From Natronospirales bacterium (GTDB taxonomy: Bacteria > Pseudomonadota > Gammaproteobacteria > Natronospirales > REEB76): a stretch of 64,000 bases of DNA. The stretch spans positions 56,533-120,532 of the forward strand of contig JAJYUH010000008.1 of the NCBI GenBank assembly GCA_021792635.1. Reading direction: 5' to 3'. Under the pieces are notes generated by a model, which did no database searches, was not told the origin of the DNA, and saw only the letters and a program-made list of their open reading frames with translations. Positions 8,806 to 17,275 of the stretch are shown piece after piece (position 1 is the stretch's first letter; every line of letters starts with the position of its first letter). The position numbers were made by a program, and so were the translations under genes.

Positions 8806-10676
8806 ACACAAACACGGTTGCGGCCGGAACGCTTGGCTTCGTAAAGCTTTTCGTCGGCCGCGGCGATGAGTTTGTCCACGTCATAATCCGGCGGCGCGGC
8901 CGCAACGCCAAAACTGATGGTGACCCTCATTCCCGGCTGGATCCGGTCCCAATCAAAGTGCTCCACGTAGCGGCGGATTTTCTCGCATACGATGATCGCG
9001 TTCTCGCGCGTGGTCTCGGGGAAACACAGCAGGAATTCCTCGCCGCCATAACGCGCAATGATGTCAATGGAACGGCACTGGGTGCGCAGGATATCGGCCA
9101 TGGCACGCAGTGCGTCGTCACCTACCATGTGCGAATAGCGGTCGTTAACCCCCTTGAAACGGTCAATATCGGCCATGGCAAGCGCAAAGTCGCGCTGGTA
9201 GCGTTCTGCGCGCTTTACCTCGATATCCAGGCGCGCGTCAATGAAACGGCGGTTATACAGACCGGTCAGGCCGTCCTCGCGCGTTTGCCGTTCGAGTTCC
9301 GTGGTCTGCTGCCGCAATTTGAGCAGCAGAGTCTCCTTTTCGCGATTGGCGCCCTGCAGGGATTCGGTGAGTGCGTGCAGCGCGTCCTTCTGCAGGGCGA
9401 GATCGCGGGTGCGCTCGCTCACCCGCTCTTCCAGTACATTGCGATTATGTTCCAGTTCCTCGACCAATCGCGCATTGGCGATGGCGATAGCCGCCTGACT
9501 GGCAAAGGTCATAAGCATATTTACGTGGGATTCACTGAACGCGTTGGCGGTGTAACTCTGCACGCTGAGCACGCCTAGCACGCGGTCGCGGTAAGTCATG
9601 GGCACCGCGATGAGAGATTGGGTCTGCGGGGTATCGCCGATGTGCACCATGATGTGCTTGAATTCGCTGTCATCATGCTCCCAGTCACGAATGAAAGCGG
9701 GCTTGTTGTGGACGATGACCCAGCCCATGATACCGACACCCAGGCTCTGCCGCCGCCGTGGCTGGCGTCCCTGGGGGTTATGGTGCAGGTGGATATCTAT
9801 CTCGCGCGCGTTTTCGTCATAAAGCGCCAGCATGAAGATGTCGAATTCCACCAGACTGCGGCTTTCCCGAAAAATCAGCTCCAGCAGTTCATCCAGCGCC
9901 AGCAAACTGCTTACCGCTTTACCCACGCGGTTCACCGCCACCAGCTCGTCAAGCTTCACCTCCAGCGCCTTGCGTGTGTCGGCAAAACTGCGGACGATGA
10001 GCATGATAAGCACCAGTACGACAAGAAACAGCACAAAACTTGACGTCTCAAGCTGGTCGTAAACCAGCGCCGTAAACACCGCCAGCGGCATGGCGGCGAG
10101 GTCCACTGCGGCGGGATACAGCCCGAACACCCTGCGCCAGTCGTATTTCTCAAGCCACACGATCACGGCCATGAAGAGAATGTTCAGCCCCTGCATGAAC
10201 AAGGCAAGGATGACGATCAACAGCACATCATGCAGGTTGAGTTGCATGAGCGGCACATCACCACCGAAAAACTGATAAAGCCCCCCGGTGATAAGGATGA
10301 TGAAAATCAGCATTCCCGAGTTGTGCAACGCACGCACCGCCATGAAACGCATGCCGCGGCCGCGCGCAGTACCCCACGGCAGGAACGGCCAAATCAGGGA
10401 GGCGATGGCGACAATCCAGGCGGCCTGCAGCGTGCCGAAAATCAGGATGCTCGCGAACTGCACGACTCTGTCGAGCGACACGTACCCCACATGCGGGGCC
10501 GGGAATCCGAACACCACCACCACGATGCCGAAGATGATGAACCCCACGAACGCCGGCACGTCGGCGATGTGCAGGTTGAGGCGCAACGACAGCGAAATAA
10601 GCACCGCCAGGCCGGCTGCGGCCAGCAACCCGGCGTACGCCAGCGAAATGTGCGGGATGTTCCTTATGCTGGACAT
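8802..10676 (-). CDS. Membrane GAF-GGDEF diguanylate cyclase
   Basis: 624 residues. The N-terminal third has about seven or eight membrane helices (a MASE-like sensor). Next come a GAF domain (VGKAVSSLLALDELLELIFRES to IANARLVEEL), a coiled coil (LEERVSERTRDLALQKDALHAL) and a C-terminal GGDEF domain. The active loop is GGEEF. RSID, five residues upstream of it, is an intact RxxD inhibitory I-site, so the enzyme should make c-di-GMP with product feedback. I chose ATG 10676 because GAGGAAAG lies directly upstream; the GTG four codons earlier overlaps that ribosome site. Confidence 0.93.
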   Translation of the reverse strand: MSSIRNIPHISLAYAGLLAAAGLAVLISLSLRLNLHIADVPAFVGFIIFGIVVVVFGFPAPHVGYVSLDRVVQFASILIFGTLQAAWIVAIASLIWPFLPWGTARGRGMRFMAVRALHNSGMLIFIILITGGLYQFFGGDVPLMQLNLHDVLLIVILALFMQGLNILFMAVIVWLEKYDWRRVFGLYPAAVDLAAMPLAVFTALVYDQLETSSFVLFLVVLVLIMLIVRSFADTRKALEVKLDELVAVNRVGKAVSSLLALDELLELIFRESRSLVEFDIFMLALYDENAREIDIHLHHNPQGRQPRRRQSLGVGIMGWVIVHNKPAFIRDWEHDDSEFKHIMVHIGDTPQTQSLIAVPMTYRDRVLGVLSVQSYTANAFSESHVNMLMTFASQAAIAIANARLVEELEHNRNVLEERVSERTRDLALQKDALHALTESLQGANREKETLLLKLRQQTTELERQTREDGLTGLYNRRFIDARLDIEVKRAERYQRDFALAMADIDRFKGVNDRYSHMVGDDALRAMADILRTQCRSIDIIARYGGEEFLLCFPETTRENAIIVCEKIRRYVEHFDWDRIQPGMRVTISFGVAAAPPDYDVDKLIAAADEKLYEAKRSGRNRVCV

Positions 10677-10842
10677 GGCTTTCCTCACCGCTGCGCTTAA
10701 AGGTAGTTCTTATACGCCGGCACGCCGCCCGCGCAAGAAACCATTAGTGTACAAAATATACGCCATTCCGGCGGGAACCCGCATGTTAGACTGATTGCCT
10801 AATACCTCGGCAATGCGGGTTTTTACCCCGGAAGTACCGCCC

Positions 10843-11406
10843 ATGAAATATCTGACAACCATTTTTTCCCTGGTAGCCCTCACCCTGCTCCTGACGGCTT
10901 GCGTACCTCGGGTACTGGTGGAAAAGGACAACACGGCGCAGTTCTCCGGCCTGCACACCTTCGCCTGGATCACCCCGCCCGCGGGCCCGGTACGGAATCC
11001 CATTCTTGACAGCCAGATTCTGGAGGAACGTGTGCGACGCGCCGTGGTGGCCGATCTCACCCGCCGCGGCTACGTGGAAACCGCCCCTGACAAATCGCCG
11101 GATTTTATCGTCACCTACCACACGGTCGGCCAGCAGAAACTGCAAAGCACCGGCCCGACATTCGGTTTTGGCTTTATTGACGCCTTCCCGGAAGGTTTCG
11201 GCAGCGTAATGTTTCCGGTGGGCAATGACGTGCAATCCTACGAGGAAGGGACGCTCATGCTCGACATCATTGACGGTCACAGCAAACGCCTGATGTGGCG
11301 CGGCTGGACCAAGGATTGGGTGAACCGGGACAATTATTCCGACCAAGCCGTAAAAAGAGCGGTTCAGGAAATCCTCGCCAAGTTCCCGCCCAAGTCCACA
11401 TCGTGA
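10843..11406 (+). CDS. DUF4136 lipoprotein
   Basis: A 187-residue lipoprotein: signal peptide with lipobox LLTAC, cysteine at about residue 20. The mature domain has the DUF4136 pattern (FSGLHTFAWI, ILDSQILEERVRRAVVADLTRRGY, PDFIVTYHTV, EGTLMLDIIDGHSKRLMWRGW, AVKRAVQEILAKFPP). The family consists of outer-membrane or periplasmic lipoproteins of unknown role. The ATG at 10843 was chosen because it starts the signal peptide directly. Confidence 0.9.
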   Translation: MKYLTTIFSLVALTLLLTACVPRVLVEKDNTAQFSGLHTFAWITPPAGPVRNPILDSQILEERVRRAVVADLTRRGYVETAPDKSPDFIVTYHTVGQQKLQSTGPTFGFGFIDAFPEGFGSVMFPVGNDVQSYEEGTLMLDIIDGHSKRLMWRGWTKDWVNRDNYSDQAVKRAVQEILAKFPPKSTS

Positions 11407-11587
11407 GCTACGCTGCGAACACCTGCGCCTGTTTCAACGAACCGCATGAGGCTCCGGCCGTATCCCAGGGCAGAGCCTGCTTCTGCCGCAAGCAAACTCC
11501 GCTCATGCTGGCGGAAGCGAAGCATTTTATCCCGCTGCATGCCAGGCGCAATCATGCGGAAACGGGTGTACGCAAAGTTCGACAGCC

Positions 11588-12748
11588 ATGATGAATCGCC
11601 TGATTGCACATGTGGACATGGACGCGTTCTACGCTTCCGTGGAACAGCACGATCACCCGGAACTCAAGGGCCGGCCGGTCATCGTCGGCGGTCCGCAGCA
11701 ACGCGGCGTGGTGTGCGCCGCGAGTTATGAAGCGCGCAGGTTCGGCGTGCGCTCCGCCATGCCCATGTATGAGGCGCGGCGCTGTTGTCCGGACGGCCTT
11801 TACCTGCCGGTACGCATGCCGCGTTACCGCGAGGTATCTGCGGCGGTATTCCGCTGTTTCGCGGAATTCACCCCGTTGATCGAAGGTCTGTCGCTGGATG
11901 AAGCCTTTCTGGACCTGAGCGCCGCGCCGCAGTCGGCATACGCGCTGGAACTGGGACGCGCCATCAAGATACGCATCCGCACCCGCACCGGCCTTACCGC
12001 TTCCGTGGGTCTTGGCCCCAATAAACTCATTGCCAAAATCGCCTCGGAAAAATCCAAACCCGACGGGTTGCTGCACGTTCCCGCAGAACGCGCGCAGGAA
12101 ACTCTCGACCCGCTGCCGGTCACCGCACTTTGGGGCATCGGCCCGCGCAGCGGTGCGTCTCTCGAAAGGGCGGGCATCCGCACGCTGCGGGAACTGCGGC
12201 TCGCGCCCGAGCCGCTGCTGGCGGCATTGTTCGGCAGCCAAGCACGTTTCTTCCAGGCGCTGGCCGGGGGATGCGATGAACGGCCCGTAGGCGGCGACAC
12301 CCATGAGCGTTCCGTAAGTCAGGAAACCACTTTCGCACGCGATCTGAGCGATTGGCGCGCGCTCGCAGGCGAACTGCGGCCGCTCACCGAGGGGTTATGC
12401 GCAAGCCTGCGCCGCCACAACCTGCGTCCCCATACGCTGGTACTCAAGCTGCGTACCGCGGATTTTCGGCGCCACACCCGCCAGCGCCGTTTTGCGCCGC
12501 CGGATAATGCGTTCGCCGTGCTTTGGCCGCTGGCCGAAACGCTGCTGCGCGACTGGCTGCGAGAAAAGCCGGACCGGCCGTTGAGGCTCATCGGTGTAGG
12601 TGCGCGGGACTTCGCTCACGCCGATCAGCTCGCGCTCTTCGAAGAAAGTCGCACCTCGAACCGGCGGCTGGAAGCGGCGGTGGACGCGGTGCGGCAACGC
12701 TTCGGTGACGGCAAGCTGGCGCGCGGCATGCCGTCGCGCATGGAATAG
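11588..12748 (+). CDS. dinB: DNA polymerase IV (Y-family translesion polymerase)
   Basis: A 386-residue error-prone polymerase. HVDMDAFYASVE carries the first catalytic aspartate, CAASYEARRFGVRSAMP is the finger motif, LSLDEAFLDLS the catalytic D-E pair, and TASVGLGPNKLIAKIASEKSKPDG the palm. The helix-hairpin-helix ALWGIGPRSGASL and the little-finger domain follow. The beta-clamp-binding tail is probably QLALFEE. The usual SOS box was not found by eye upstream. ATG 11588 and ATG 11591 are both possible. Confidence 0.96.
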   Translation: MMNRLIAHVDMDAFYASVEQHDHPELKGRPVIVGGPQQRGVVCAASYEARRFGVRSAMPMYEARRCCPDGLYLPVRMPRYREVSAAVFRCFAEFTPLIEGLSLDEAFLDLSAAPQSAYALELGRAIKIRIRTRTGLTASVGLGPNKLIAKIASEKSKPDGLLHVPAERAQETLDPLPVTALWGIGPRSGASLERAGIRTLRELRLAPEPLLAALFGSQARFFQALAGGCDERPVGGDTHERSVSQETTFARDLSDWRALAGELRPLTEGLCASLRRHNLRPHTLVLKLRTADFRRHTRQRRFAPPDNAFAVLWPLAETLLRDWLREKPDRPLRLIGVGARDFAHADQLALFEESRTSNRRLEAAVDAVRQRFGDGKLARGMPSRME

Positions 12749-12763
12749 GGCATCATTTATCCC

Positions 12764-14380
12764 ATGTACGCCGCTTATTTCGGCCTCAATGAAAACCCCT
12801 TCAGTATCACGCCGGATCCGCGCTACCTGTTCCTGTCCGGCCAGCATACGGAAGCGCTTGCCCACCTTTTGTATGGTGTCACCGAGAGCGGCGGCTTCAT
12901 CCAGCTTACCGGGGAAGTGGGTACCGGCAAGACCACCCTGATACGCAGTCTGCTGGAAAAACTGCCGGACAGCGTGGATGCGGCACTGATTATCAATCCA
13001 CGCGTAACCATTACTGAATTCCTGCGCAGCATCTGCCGCGAGCTGCACATCCCCCGCACGCCGGAACAGAGCTCCCAGGAACTCATTGATGTCCTGAACA
13101 CGCACCTGCTGGAAGCACACGCCAGGGGCCGGCGGGTGGTACTTATTATTGATGAGGCCCAGGCCCTGAGCAGCGAGGTGCTGGAGCAGGTGCGGCTGCT
13201 CACCAATCTGGAAACCAGCCGTCAGAAACTGCTGCAGATCATCCTCGTGGGGCAGCCGGAATTGCGCGTACTGCTGGCGCGCCAGGACCTGCGCCAACTG
13301 GCCCAGCGCATCACCGGCCGCTATCACCTGGAGCCCCTGTCGTCGAAAGAAACCCGGGCCTATGTACATCACCGCCTGAACGTAGCGGGCGCCATGGCGC
13401 CGATCTTCACCGCCTCGGGCCTGCGCATGGTGCGGCGCGTGACCCAGGGCATCCCGCGGCTCATCAATATCATTTGTGACCGTGCGCTGCTTGGCGCCTT
13501 CACCCGGGAGCTGCGCCAGGTGGATGCGGGCCTGGTACGCCATGCCGCTCACGAGGTGCTGAATAACGCGCCGTCGGGCGGCAACCGCAGGGTGCTGGCA
13601 TGGCTGGGCGCCTGTGCGGTGGTCCTGCTGTCTGCGATCACGGTGCTGGCCGCCACCGGCCATCTCATGGGATTCGCACCGCGGCAAAAATCCACGCCCG
13701 CAGTGGCGCCCGCCGCGCCGCCGGCCGGCCCGGCCACTACACCTCATCCCCCCGTGGTCACCGCGCTCAGCTGGCTCGCGAATCCGGCTAACCCCAGCGA
13801 TACCGACACCGCCTTCCGCACGCTGTTCTCCCTGTGGGGCGCACATTACACCCCGGGCGACACCGGCAGCGGTTGCCTCGAAGCCGAACAGGCAGGCCTG
13901 CGTTGTCTTTATCGCAAGGGTACCTGGAACAACCTGCGCAACTTCGATCGTCCCGCCATTATCACGCTCACGGATATGCGGGGCACGCGGCACCAGGTGG
14001 TGGTAACCCGAATGGATGCCAACAGCGCCACCTTGCGCGCCGGTAACGCAAGCATGCGTTTCCCTCTCAGCGAACTGGACCCGCTGTGGTATGGCGACTA
14101 TCTGTTGTTGTGGAAACCCAATCCCAATGCACCCGATCCGCTGCAACCGGGCATGGTCGGCACGGCGGTGGCTTGGCTGCGCACACAGCTTGCCGGGCTG
14201 CAACACACACCCGACTCCGGCAGTACCCTCTATGATGCGAGCCTGGTGGCGGCAGTGAAGCAATTCCAGGCAGATCAGCATCTCACGGTAGACGGCATTG
14301 CGGGCGAAGAAACGCTCATCCATCTCAACACGGCATTGCACGTCCCCGGCACACCCACTCTCACTGCATCGGATAACTGA
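12764..14380 (+). CDS. ExeA/GspA-type AAA ATPase with peptidoglycan-binding domain
   Basis: 538 residues. It begins MYAAYFGLNENPFSITPDP, the ExeA signature. Walker A is GEVGTGKTT at 50-58 and Walker B VVLIIDEAQAL near 130. The AAA lid is followed by one membrane helix (about 275-300). The periplasmic part ends in a peptidoglycan-binding domain (LYDASLVAAVKQFQADQHLTVDGIAGEETLIHLN). In type II secretion ExeA and ExeB remodel peptidoglycan to place the secretin. gspB follows two bases later. No other gsp genes are present here. Confidence 0.93.
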   Translation: MYAAYFGLNENPFSITPDPRYLFLSGQHTEALAHLLYGVTESGGFIQLTGEVGTGKTTLIRSLLEKLPDSVDAALIINPRVTITEFLRSICRELHIPRTPEQSSQELIDVLNTHLLEAHARGRRVVLIIDEAQALSSEVLEQVRLLTNLETSRQKLLQIILVGQPELRVLLARQDLRQLAQRITGRYHLEPLSSKETRAYVHHRLNVAGAMAPIFTASGLRMVRRVTQGIPRLINIICDRALLGAFTRELRQVDAGLVRHAAHEVLNNAPSGGNRRVLAWLGACAVVLLSAITVLAATGHLMGFAPRQKSTPAVAPAAPPAGPATTPHPPVVTALSWLANPANPSDTDTAFRTLFSLWGAHYTPGDTGSGCLEAEQAGLRCLYRKGTWNNLRNFDRPAIITLTDMRGTRHQVVVTRMDANSATLRAGNASMRFPLSELDPLWYGDYLLLWKPNPNAPDPLQPGMVGTAVAWLRTQLAGLQHTPDSGSTLYDASLVAAVKQFQADQHLTVDGIAGEETLIHLNTALHVPGTPTLTASDN

Positions 14381-14382
14381 CC

Positions 14383-15066
14383 ATGTCCCTGATCCTGGAT
14401 GCACTGCGCAAATCAGAGCGTTCCCGCCAGCAGACACTCACGGGTCAGGTGAGCGCTGCCGGCACACCGCCGGCACGCGCGCGCGTGCCGGTTCCCTGGG
14501 CAATGCTCATCGGCATCCTGCTTATCGCCAACGCCACCGCCCTGGTGATCATTTTCTGGCGCAACCACGGCAGTGTTGCCGCGCCTGTCGTCATCGCCAC
14601 GCACGCACCCGTCGCCTCCTCCACACGGCTACCTGCGCCCGCTTATCATCCCGAAGTACGTTCGCTGGCGCTGGAAGCCGCCGCAGCCGCCGGCACCCCG
14701 CCCGCAGCACCAGTTCCGACAATCGTGGCCACGACGGCGCCGGTGGTTATCCCGGCAGAAACCCCGGCGACTGAATCCACAGCCGCACCGGCGCCGGCAA
14801 CCGTACCGGCAGCCGGTCCAGCCATTGGTATGGATCATGCCCCGCCGCTCGACAGCCTGCCGCTGTCCTTCCAGCAATCCCTGCCGCTCCTGCATCTCGA
14901 CGTACACAGTTATTCAACCAATCCCGCCGAACGCTTCGTGGTCATCAACATGCAGCGCTACCGGACCGGTGACACGCTCAAGGAAGGCCCGAAGGTCATC
15001 GCCATCGTGCCCGACGGCGTGATCCTGGAATACCACGGACAGACGTTCCTGCTGCCGCGGCCGTAG
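14383..15066 (+). CDS. gspB: GspB, ExeA partner protein
   Basis: 227 residues with the hallmark start MSLILDALRKSERSR, a single membrane helix at about 36-54, a long Ala/Pro linker and the conserved C-terminal GspB domain. That domain includes LHLDVHSYSTNPAERFVVIN, YRTGDTLKEGP and VILEYHGQTFLLPRP. It is the inner-membrane partner of ExeA, two bases upstream. A second, partial copy of this C-terminal domain lies at 16347-16484, beyond an inserted two-gene module. Confidence 0.93.
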   Translation: MSLILDALRKSERSRQQTLTGQVSAAGTPPARARVPVPWAMLIGILLIANATALVIIFWRNHGSVAAPVVIATHAPVASSTRLPAPAYHPEVRSLALEAAAAAGTPPAAPVPTIVATTAPVVIPAETPATESTAAPAPATVPAAGPAIGMDHAPPLDSLPLSFQQSLPLLHLDVHSYSTNPAERFVVINMQRYRTGDTLKEGPKVIAIVPDGVILEYHGQTFLLPRP

Positions 15067-15091
15067 CCCGCGCGCCAATCCGCAAAGTCCC

Positions 15092-15125
15092 ATATACTGG
15101 ACTATTGAGAGATAGTCTTGTATAT
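15092..15125. promoter_or_regulatory. 34-bp composite dyad, likely antitoxin operator
   Basis: Two pairs of symmetric arms share one centre: ATATAC (15092-15097) with GTATAT (15120-15125), and GACTAT (15100-15105) with ATAGTC (15112-15117). The site ends eight bases before the XRE gene, over its promoter, as expected for autorepression by a helix-turn-helix antitoxin. Confidence 0.7.
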
Positions 15126-15132
15126 TGGATGC

Positions 15133-15612
15133 ATGCAGCTGCACGCCCTCGGTCAACTCATCGCCGCACGCCGCCGCGCCAAGGGGCTGACGCTGCAGCA
15201 ACTGGCGAGCGCGGCTCGGGTCGGCCGCTCCACGCTCGCAGCCCTGGAGGCCGGCACGCTTGCCGAGCTGGGCTACGCCAAGGTCGCGCGGCTGTGCGCG
15301 GCCGTGGGCCTTACCCTGGAAGCCCGCCCACCGCCGCTGGCGGCGCCGCTCATGCCGCACCGGCATCTCACCCAAGCCGCGGGCCGGGAGCTGACCAAGG
15401 CCGCCATTGAGGACATCATCATCCGCGGCGACTTCGCCGCTTGGCGCGGGCTGGTGCGCAGCTTGCGTGCCGACCAGACCGGCCGGCTTGCAAAACGGGC
15501 GCAAACCGTGGCCGCCGCAATCCGCAGCTCTGATCCCAAAGCGCAGACCTTCGCCACCCTGTTACCCGGCGTCCTGCGCGGGCGCAAACCCACCGGAGCC
15601 GCAGGTGGCTGA
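15133..15612 (+). CDS. XRE-family helix-turn-helix protein, probable antitoxin
   Basis: 159 residues. An N-terminal Xre/Cro helix-turn-helix (LGQLIAARRRAKGLTLQQLASAARVGRSTLAALEAG, then ELGYAKVARLCAAVGLTL) precedes a distinct helical C-terminal region of about 85 residues. The start is ATG 15133, within ten bases of a symmetric operator. It overlaps the AbiEii-like gene by eight bases. This order (DNA-binding protein first, nucleotidyltransferase second) is that of AbiE-type toxin-antitoxin modules, although the classical AbiEi antitoxin is a different winged-helix protein. Confidence 0.8.
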   Translation: MQLHALGQLIAARRRAKGLTLQQLASAARVGRSTLAALEAGTLAELGYAKVARLCAAVGLTLEARPPPLAAPLMPHRHLTQAAGRELTKAAIEDIIIRGDFAAWRGLVRSLRADQTGRLAKRAQTVAAAIRSSDPKAQTFATLLPGVLRGRKPTGAAGG

Positions 15613-16312
15613 CAAATCCAAAGTGCCGGACTGGGAAACCCTGCTCGCGCATGCCGCGCTCCTGCAAGCGAAACTGCCGAGTGCCATCCTGGTCGGCGGC
15701 ACGGCCGCGGCACTGCATGCCGGCCATCGCATTTCCTTTGATCACGATCACGTCGTCAAACAGCTGGATCAGCACTATGACCAGGCAAATGCCGCGCTGG
15801 AATCCATCACCGGATGGCGCACCCAGCGACGCATCAAAGGCAAGCTTCTGCTGGGCAAAATCGGCGGCATCGAAGCGGGCCTGCGCAACCAGAAACGCAG
15901 TGCACCGCTGGAGACCACCGTCATCCGGCCGCCGGGCGGCAGGCCACTCAGGGTTCCCACCATCGAGGAGATGCTGCGCATCAAGGCTTTCCTGGTGGTG
16001 GAACGCAATGCTACACGCGACTATCTGGATGTCGCCGCGCTGTCACATCATTTAGGCCTCACCAACAGCGTCAAGGCGCTCGCATCCATGAACGCCCTGT
16101 ATCGTGAATTCGCCGGCGAGGGTGGCGACATGCTGCTGAGCGTGGTGGTAAAACTTTCCAATCCCGGCCCTTACGATCTCACGGATGTGGACTTGACCGA
16201 ATACAAAGGCATCGTTGCACCCTGGAACAACTGGCGTGCCGTTGAAAATCAGTGCCGCGCCCTGGCCGTTGCGCTGCTCAAGGCTTCTGATAAAACCACT
16301 CTGCCAAAATGA
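15605..16312 (+). CDS. AbiEii/AbiGii-like nucleotidyltransferase, probable toxin
   Basis: 235 residues from a GTG at 15605 inside the end of the XRE gene. AILVGGTAAALHAGHRISFDHD is the nucleotidyltransferase motif: a G-G-T loop followed by a D-x-D-like pair. LRVPTIEEMLRIKAFLVVERNATRDYLDVAAL matches the later conserved region of the DUF1814/AbiEii family. Such toxins add nucleotides to tRNA or other targets and are neutralised by the upstream partner. GTG is the only start that keeps the family N terminus intact. An upstream extension in frame reads like shadow sequence. Confidence 0.8.
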   Translation: MADKSKVPDWETLLAHAALLQAKLPSAILVGGTAAALHAGHRISFDHDHVVKQLDQHYDQANAALESITGWRTQRRIKGKLLLGKIGGIEAGLRNQKRSAPLETTVIRPPGGRPLRVPTIEEMLRIKAFLVVERNATRDYLDVAALSHHLGLTNSVKALASMNALYREFAGEGGDMLLSVVVKLSNPGPYDLTDVDLTEYKGIVAPWNNWRAVENQCRALAVALLKASDKTTLPK

Positions 16313-16346
16313 CGGCTGCACCGTCAAACATATCAAGTAACAACGG

Positions 16347-16484
16347 GGCCGCTTCACGGTCATCGGCATGCAGCACTACCACATCGGCGACACCCTCAAG
16401 GAAGGTCCCAAAGTCATCCGCATCGCGTCCGAAGGCGCGGTGCTGGAATACCACAGCCAGACGTTGCTGCTGCCGCGGCCGTAA
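16347..16484 (+). pseudogene. Partial second copy of the gspB 3' end
   Basis: The frame ending at TAA 16482-16484 encodes about 45 residues nearly matching the last residues of GspB: GRFTVIGMQHYHIGDTLKEG, then PKVI, then VLEYHSQTLLLPRP. An in-frame stop at 16338-16340 and lack of any upstream GspB sequence show it is a remnant. It lies just after the XRE/AbiEii pair, so the module sits between an intact gspB and a broken copy of its end. Confidence 0.85.
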
Positions 16485-16559
16485 ATGGCAATGCGGCGAT
16501 GATGCGCTGTCCACTGCAAACGGATAAACACCTTTCTGTTCAAAAAGGAAAGCTTGATT

Positions 16560-17183
16560 ATGAAACTGTACTACTCGCCGTTATCCTCCAATTCCCGCAA
16601 GGTTCGCATCACGGCCGCACTCCTCGACATCGAGCTTGAATTGCAGAATGTGGAGCTGGTCAAAGGCGCACACCGCACGCCCGAGTATCTGGCCATCAAC
16701 CCGATGGGCAAGGTGCCGGTGCTGGTGGACGGCGATTTCATCCTGCCCGAGTCCGCGGCCATCATGATCTATCTCGCCGAAACCAAGCCTGGTAACGCGC
16801 TCTATCCCGCCCAACAACAGGCACGCGCCGAGGTCAACCGCTGGCTGTTCTGGGCCGCCAATCATTGGGCTCCGGCCGTGGTGGCGCTGGCGTTCGAGAA
16901 AGTGCTCAAACAGCGGTTTTTCAACGGCGGTGAGCCGGATGCGGCGCAGGTAAAGCGGCAGGAAGACCTGATCGCGGGTTTCGCCAAAGTGCTTGATCAG
17001 CAGCTTACCGGACACGCGTGGGTGGCGGGAGGCGCGCTCACTCTCGCCGATATCGTAATCGCGCCTGCCTTCGCGGGTCCCGTGTCACTTCCGGTTCAGT
17101 CCTGCACGCACATTGCGGATTGGTTCGGACGCATCCAGACATTATCGGCATGGCAGGATACTGCACCCCCTAAAGCACTTTGA
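16560..17183 (+). CDS. Glutathione S-transferase family protein
   Basis: 207 residues. The N-terminal thioredoxin-like domain has KLYYSPLSSNSRKVRI (catalytic serine region) and NPMGKVPVLVDGDFILPESAAIMIYLAE, the glutathione-binding cis-proline and ES motif. The all-helical C-terminal domain includes LTLADIVIAPAF. It resembles theta-like bacterial GSTs; the substrate is unknown. ATG 16560 has AGGAAAG eight bases upstream. Confidence 0.92.
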   Translation: MKLYYSPLSSNSRKVRITAALLDIELELQNVELVKGAHRTPEYLAINPMGKVPVLVDGDFILPESAAIMIYLAETKPGNALYPAQQQARAEVNRWLFWAANHWAPAVVALAFEKVLKQRFFNGGEPDAAQVKRQEDLIAGFAKVLDQQLTGHAWVAGGALTLADIVIAPAFAGPVSLPVQSCTHIADWFGRIQTLSAWQDTAPPKAL

Positions 17184-17203
17184 GGTGCTGCCTGCGCGGC
17201 ACC
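17184..17203. other. Hairpin after the GST gene
   Basis: GGTGCTGC (17184-17191) pairs with GCGGCACC (17196-17203), one G-U pair, loop of four. No T-tract follows, so termination activity is uncertain. Confidence 0.35.
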
Positions 17204-17275
17204 AGGTCGTCGTAATCCGCTTTTTCATTATCCTTTGCTTTCCCCCAGACACGACGGGGGTTGCCGCGGTAATTA

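Noticed and set aside
7926..9578. A 550-codon plus-strand frame across DUF3667 and the cyclase gene
   Set aside because: Overlaps two well-supported genes, has no conserved pattern and unusual composition.
12395..14437. A 680-codon open frame antisense to dinB/exeA
   Set aside because: Low-complexity Arg/His/Gly composition, no family motifs, fully covered by real genes with strong motifs. High-GC antisense shadow.
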